Of a stretch of 10,823 bases of DNA, positions 6,285 through 10,823 are shown one piece after another; positions within the stretch are counted from its first letter, which is position 1, and every line of letters starts with the position of its first letter. The notes under the pieces are model-generated. The model was given only the letters and a program-made list of their open reading frames with translations, searched no databases and was not told the origin of the DNA. Position numbers and translations under genes: made by a program. This DNA is from Chlamydiota bacterium (GTDB taxonomy: Bacteria > Chlamydiota > Chlamydiia > Chlamydiales > Waddliaceae). Where the stretch lies: assembly GCA_011065005.1 (NCBI GenBank), contig JAAKFP010000038.1, forward strand, positions 1-10,823. The letters are read 5' to 3'.

Positions 6285-9200
6285 ATGAAAAAAGCTCTAC
6301 TTTTTCTTACCCAATGCGCTTTAGTTTGCTGCAGTGAACAGGCTGGAGCAGAATCAACGGAGATGTCTATTCAGGAAGCTTTAGAATGCCCTTATGTTTA
6401 CCAAACGGTAAATGTGATCACTGGGGAGTATTGTGAGAATGAAACAGACCTGCATCTAGGGGGAGCAAAATCCCTTTCCCTCAGAAGATGTTATACTTCG
6501 CAGGATCCTATTGCTCAGGGTTGGCATTTTAATCATCCCAACATCCCTATTGGTGAGGGAGACATTCTGGAAGATATGCATGAGAGCTCCGTTCATTATG
6601 AGTTTGATGAAGAGAAGCGACTGAAGGCGGTCACCTTAACCCCTAAAGAGGGAGGGGATCCTTACCATCAGATTCATTTTCAGTATCAGGAAGGAGAATT
6701 TACCGAATGTGAAGCGATATCGGATGTTGGAGAGAGAGTACATTACACGTTTAGCAATGAGGATGTCTCTCGAGCTGCACAATCCTGCCTCCTGGAGCGG
6801 GTACGAACTTCCAACGGAAGAGATATATCTTATCGATATTGCGACCACCCTTTTGAAAGAAAAAAAATGATCTCCTGTAGGCAAGAGACTGACGGTAGGT
6901 ATCTCGAAACAGAGTATTACGACAGATCAGCGAACAATGTCGGGGACACAATTGTCACCATCTCCGATCCCCAACGTGATGCGCGTATAGGCAGAGTTAA
7001 ATTACAGAAGGCTCCCGTCGGAGTGGATGATACTCCGGTGATCACTTCCAAGTTTTTCTATAACACAGGATATACGACTGTGCATGACGCTTTGGATCAC
7101 AAAACCGTCTACCGCTACGGGAAGAACAGAAAGTTCACAACCATTGAAAACTACCTTGAAGATGAGACCCTTTATCGTACGGAACGCTTTTACTGGAACG
7201 ATCTAGATCAACTCGCCTGCAGAGCTGTAGAGGACGAAAAAGGGGAAGTGTGCTGCTGCCAAACATTTCAATATGACATCTATGGAAATACCACCAAGCA
7301 CACTCATTATGGGGATCTAAGTGGAACCAATAGAGCGCCGATTACTCTTGAGAAAAGCGGGCAGCCCCTTGACAATGGAGTGGAGAGTTACAGCACAATT
7401 TATAGATATTCAGAAGATTTCCCCCATCAGCTGGTTTACACTGCAAGTGATAATGGCGTAAAAACACGCTATCTCTACCTTCCTGAAAGCGATCTTCTTC
7501 AAGCAGCATTCACCTACGACGGCGATTCCTTGCGAATCAGGCAGTTTTATTGCTATGATCCCTGCGGTTATCTCATTGAGAGCATTGTCGATGATGGAAA
7601 TTCCGAGGATTTGGAAGATCTTGGAGGGGTAACCGAGAGGAAAGTCACAAGATTTACCCCTCGGAATGAGTATCCCGCCATGGGAATGCCAGAAGTGATT
7701 GAAGAGGACTACCTCGACCTTGCCACTGGTCAGAAAGAAATCATCAAACGTACTGTGCTGACCTATTCGGCAAAGGATGAAGTTCTTCAGCAAGATATTT
7801 ATGACTCATGTGGAGAGTATAAGTATTCTCTTTTCAGTGAATATGATGAGCAAGGGAACTTGGTACGCACAACGGATGCGGAAGGGAATGTCGCTGAAAG
7901 GTGCTACGATTGCCGTGGAAATCAGCTAGGCATTTCAACCACGGAGGCCCATGTCAACAACGAATATGATTATTCCGATCGATTGATTCGCGTGGAAGAG
8001 GAAAATACTGACGCTCCGAGAACACAGACGACCTGTCGATATGATTACGTTGGAAACAAAATTGCCAGCATTGATCTCTTTGGGAATGAAACCAAATATG
8101 AGTATGACGCCTTAGGGCGACTTGTTAAAACGATCTTCCCGGCAGTGAAAGGTACAGGTGGAGGGAACTTTCAGCCGAGCATCTCACAACAATATGACAT
8201 CATGGATCGCATAGCCTCTACCACCGATGCGAATGGGAACAGGATAGAGATGCATTACAATGGCAGAGGTAAACCCACAGCGATCATTTATCTTGATGGG
8301 AATCAGGAAACCTTCGAATATTTTTTTGATGGCTCATTGCGGAAAGCTACAGCAAAAAATGGAAATTTTGTCGTTTACACTCGAGACTTTCTTTCTCGCA
8401 TTACCCTAGAAGAGATTTACGATGCAGAAGGAAATCTCCTCCATACCAAGACAAGAAACTATTCCGCATTACATCTCATCAGCGAAACTGATCAGGATGG
8501 CAGCACTACAACTTATCAGTATGATGGTGCCGGTAGACAGGTGACTATCATAAAAAGTTCTGATGATAGAATGCTTCGTACGGAATTCAGTTACGACACT
8601 ATGGGTCAAGTGGAAAGCCGCAAGCAGTGGTATGGTGATCAGGAGAATGATTGCATTATCGCAAGCACAAAAAAAGATTCTTCAAATCATATCATCGCTA
8701 TGGAAGTGGAAAATGGTGATGGTGAGATTTTGAAAAGAACAGAACTTGATAGCGAAGAAACAAACAGCTCTATAGCGACATACAATTACGAGTATTACAA
8801 CGACCTCGGACAGAACGTTTTACAAGCCATTATCACAGATGACCAGGGATGTTCGACGCTTACTGCTTTTGATGCAATGCATCGACCCGACAAAGTAGAG
8901 AAAAAAAACAGCTTCGGCGATCTCCTTTCATCGAAAGAGATTTTTTACGATCCTTGTGGAAATAAGATTCGCGAAATCCATCAGGTAATTTCTTCGGAGG
9001 GAATTTTTCGCAACTATACCCTTGCATGGACCTATGATTCTAATCATCGTTTGAGTAGTGCCACAGAGGCGTGTGGAACCTCTCAGGAAAGAACCACTAC
9101 ATACCTATATTACCCCAAAGGGGAACTTAAAAGCGCAATCAACCCCAACGGTGTGACCCTTTCTTACCAATATACTTCTTCGGGAAACCTTTTACGGATG

Positions 9201-10823
9201 TCGAGTTCTGACAAATCCATCGACTATGTATATTCCTATGATCACCTCGATCGACTTATCCATGTAGAGGATCGAATTAACAATACTTCTACGACGCGTG
9301 CTTATGACGATAGGGGTAACATTATTTGTGAACAACTGGCAAATGGTTTGACGCTAGAGAATAGCTATGATCAATGCAACCGACGTACAAAACTGCATCT
9401 GCCAGACGAATCCAGTATTGTATACCGCTACAACGCGGCATATATGACATCCATCGAAAGAAGATCTCCACAAAATCAACTTCTCTATGCTCACAAGTAT
9501 ACCCGCTACAACCTGAAAGGGAGACTCCTTGAGGTGGAATGTATCGGAAATCAGGGTATAATCACCTATGACTATGATGAGAAAGATCGAGTAACATCCA
9601 TACAAGCACCCCACTGGTCTGAAACTCTAGAACACGCTCCTACAGGAAATCTCGTCGCCATGAAGATTGAAGACCCCTCAGGAATAAGCACAAGCACCTA
9701 TCAATATAGCTCCCAGCAACAGCTCACTGAAGAAACGGGAATTGCAAACCACTCCTACAAGTACGACTCCATAAACAATCGCCTCAATAAAGACGATAAC
9801 GACTACCTCATCGATCACCTGAATCAGCTTACCTCCACAACGGACACCCTTTCCACCTATGATCTCAATGGAAATCTCATCTCATCCGAACATCAAGACG
9901 GTCGGACCTTTTATGCGTATGATGCATTGAACCGGCTAACAGAGGTCACAAAAGAAAAAACGTATAAACTCTCCTTTACATATGACTCTTTTCAACGCCG
10001 CCTCTCTAAAACAACCTATCAATGGGATGATACCCGTTCCTGTTGGAATGAGACTGACACCGTCCGTTACCTTTATGACGGAAACAACGAGATAGGCGCC
10101 ATTCGTGCTGATGGAGAGATAGCAGAACTTCGCGTTCTCGGAGTTGGTCTCGGAGCAGAAATCGGCGCGGCCGTTGCTATCGAGCTTAACGACGCGATTT
10201 ATGTTCCCATTCACGACCATAGAGGCTCTGTCTGCTGTCTGATCGACATAGTAACAAGTCAGCCCATGGAATGGGTTCGATATTCCGCTTTCGGGGAAGA
10301 ACAGTCAAGTTTAGAACAAAAAAATCCTTGGAGGTTTTCAAGCAAAAGAAAAGATGAGGAGACAGGTCTCGTTTTCTTTGGAAAACGATATTACAACCCA
10401 ACCATAGGGCGGTGGATTACCAAAGATCCCTTAGGAACCCCCGAAGGCGTAAATAGATACACCTTTGTGCAAAATTCGCCAATGCAGCGGATCGACCTAT
10501 ATGGATTGTTTTCTTTTAATGAGTTCAAGGATACCCTTTGGGATTGGTTTTCCTCCTTTTACAGCTTCATGGATAGAACAATCAATACCATCAAAAATCA
10601 ACTCTCCATTGGGGATCTCATTAGACCAACAATTAATCAGGCTGCACAGTTTGTCGTCGGGGACTTTTTTCTCTATCTCTCGGGATTCTATAAAGACCTG
10701 TCTGAAGTCGGGACCCATGGAAAAGGGGAACTCAATGACAAAGTGAGAGTTACCCTCATAAATGGCATCTTAAATGCCAGGACAGACTATAAAAGAACAT
10801 TAAATCTTGTTTCTGACTCACAT
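6285..10823 (+). CDS. RHS/YD-repeat secreted protein with variable C-terminal domain, 3' end outside window
   Basis: I read this frame codon by codon: 1513 codons with no stop, still open at the right edge. A weak AGGA (6274-6277) precedes the ATG. Residues 1-22 form a Sec signal peptide (MKKALLFLTQCALVCC core, likely cut after AGA). Residues about 41-65 match the opening module common in RHS proteins (VNVITGEYCENETDLHLGG, LSLRRCYTSQD). YD repeats fill most of residues 270-1290, for example YEYDALGRLVKT at 605-616 and YAYDALNRLTEV at 1210-1221. The RHS core spans about 1305-1408: HDHRGSV (1310-1316), RYYNPTIGRWITKDPLG (1368-1384) and the terminal PMQRIDLYGL (1399-1408). RHS proteins fold into a shell that encapsulates and often self-cleaves a C-terminal toxin. 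Here residues 1409-1513 are the start of that variable domain. An unusual CCC run lies at 323-325. Envelope export by Sec is inferred; a phage-spike or type VI route is not indicated. Confidence 0.93.
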   Translation, partial: MKKALLFLTQCALVCCSEQAGAESTEMSIQEALECPYVYQTVNVITGEYCENETDLHLGGAKSLSLRRCYTSQDPIAQGWHFNHPNIPIGEGDILEDMHESSVHYEFDEEKRLKAVTLTPKEGGDPYHQIHFQYQEGEFTECEAISDVGERVHYTFSNEDVSRAAQSCLLERVRTSNGRDISYRYCDHPFERKKMISCRQETDGRYLETEYYDRSANNVGDTIVTISDPQRDARIGRVKLQKAPVGVDDTPVITSKFFYNTGYTTVHDALDHKTVYRYGKNRKFTTIENYLEDETLYRTERFYWNDLDQLACRAVEDEKGEVCCCQTFQYDIYGNTTKHTHYGDLSGTNRAPITLEKSGQPLDNGVESYSTIYRYSEDFPHQLVYTASDNGVKTRYLYLPESDLLQAAFTYDGDSLRIRQFYCYDPCGYLIESIVDDGNSEDLEDLGGVTERKVTRFTPRNEYPAMGMPEVIEEDYLDLATGQKEIIKRTVLTYSAKDEVLQQDIYDSCGEYKYSLFSEYDEQGNLVRTTDAEGNVAERCYDCRGNQLGISTTEAHVNNEYDYSDRLIRVEEENTDAPRTQTTCRYDYVGNKIASIDLFGNETKYEYDALGRLVKTIFPAVKGTGGGNFQPSISQQYDIMDRIASTTDANGNRIEMHYNGRGKPTAIIYLDGNQETFEYFFDGSLRKATAKNGNFVVYTRDFLSRITLEEIYDAEGNLLHTKTRNYSALHLISETDQDGSTTTYQYDGAGRQVTIIKSSDDRMLRTEFSYDTMGQVESRKQWYGDQENDCIIASTKKDSSNHIIAMEVENGDGEILKRTELDSEETNSSIATYNYEYYNDLGQNVLQAIITDDQGCSTLTAFDAMHRPDKVEKKNSFGDLLSSKEIFYDPCGNKIREIHQVISSEGIFRNYTLAWTYDSNHRLSSATEACGTSQERTTTYLYYPKGELKSAINPNGVTLSYQYTSSGNLLRMSSSDKSIDYVYSYDHLDRLIHVEDRINNTSTTRAYDDRGNIICEQLANGLTLENSYDQCNRRTKLHLPDESSIVYRYNAAYMTSIERRSPQNQLLYAHKYTRYNLKGRLLEVECIGNQGIITYDYDEKDRVTSIQAPHWSETLEHAPTGNLVAMKIEDPSGISTSTYQYSSQQQLTEETGIANHSYKYDSINNRLNKDDNDYLIDHLNQLTSTTDTLSTYDLNGNLISSEHQDGRTFYAYDALNRLTEVTKEKTYKLSFTYDSFQRRLSKTTYQWDDTRSCWNETDTVRYLYDGNNEIGAIRADGEIAELRVLGVGLGAEIGAAVAIELNDAIYVPIHDHRGSVCCLIDIVTSQPMEWVRYSAFGEEQSSLEQKNPWRFSSKRKDEETGLVFFGKRYYNPTIGRWITKDPLGTPEGVNRYTFVQNSPMQRIDLYGLFSFNEFKDTLWDWFSSFYSFMDRTINTIKNQLSIGDLIRPTINQAAQFVVGDFFLYLSGFYKDLSEVGTHGKGELNDKVRVTLINGILNARTDYKRTLNLVSDSH

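Noticed and set aside
7410..7793. Reverse-strand 127-codon frame
   Set aside because: It is antisense to the continuous RHS coding frame, which shows clear YD-repeat protein across the same stretch.
10465..10746. Forward 93-codon frame near the right edge
   Set aside because: It is out of phase with the RHS frame, which encodes the recognisable core end and continues open through this stretch.

Overview
The window looks like accessory DNA from an intracellular or host-associated bacterium that uses large secreted proteins. It carries two complete genes, one incomplete gene and a repeat-bearing intergenic region, all on the + strand. The style of the last gene (Sec signal, 'VNVITGEYCENETDLHL' opening, 'LSLRRCYTSQD', hundreds of residues of YD repeats) and of the ankyrin plus patatin protein suggests a Chlamydiae-like organism, for example a Simkania, Waddlia or Parachlamydia relative. 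This assignment is inferred from protein style alone; there is no rRNA or housekeeping gene to confirm it.

Region by region: (1) 1-101 is a leader with a strong Shine-Dalgarno. (2) 102-638 encodes a 178-aa protein of unknown family with a Ser/Thr/Pro/Ala-rich N-terminus and a beta-rich body. (3) 684-5936, 45 bases further on and probably in the same operon, encodes a 1750-aa multidomain protein. In order it has ankyrin repeats, a patatin-like phospholipase with an intact Ser-Asp dyad, a P-loop GTPase-like domain, long coiled-coil-prone helices, about 150 residues of Ala-rich low complexity built from GCA-type triplets, and a conserved-looking C-terminal domain. It reads as a host-directed effector. 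(4) 5937-6284 has no gene. It holds two opposed arms of CGCGAAG-type iterated units, a second inverted repeat overlapping a plausible sigma70 promoter, and a near-perfect 17-bp stem in the leader of the next gene. (5) 6285-10823 encodes an RHS/YD-repeat protein with a signal peptide. It is open for 1513 codons and runs off the window's right edge. The RHS core ends near residue 1408, and about 105 residues of the variable C-terminal (tip) domain are visible.

How they may work together: the first two genes look like a small effector operon (lipase-type toxin plus unknown partner). The RHS gene appears to be a separate transcription unit, exported by Sec, that ends in a polymorphic effector domain. 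I see no tRNA, rRNA, CRISPR array, transposase or integrase. The best candidate for something little described is the ankyrin-patatin-GTPase-Ala-tract fusion together with its small upstream partner.
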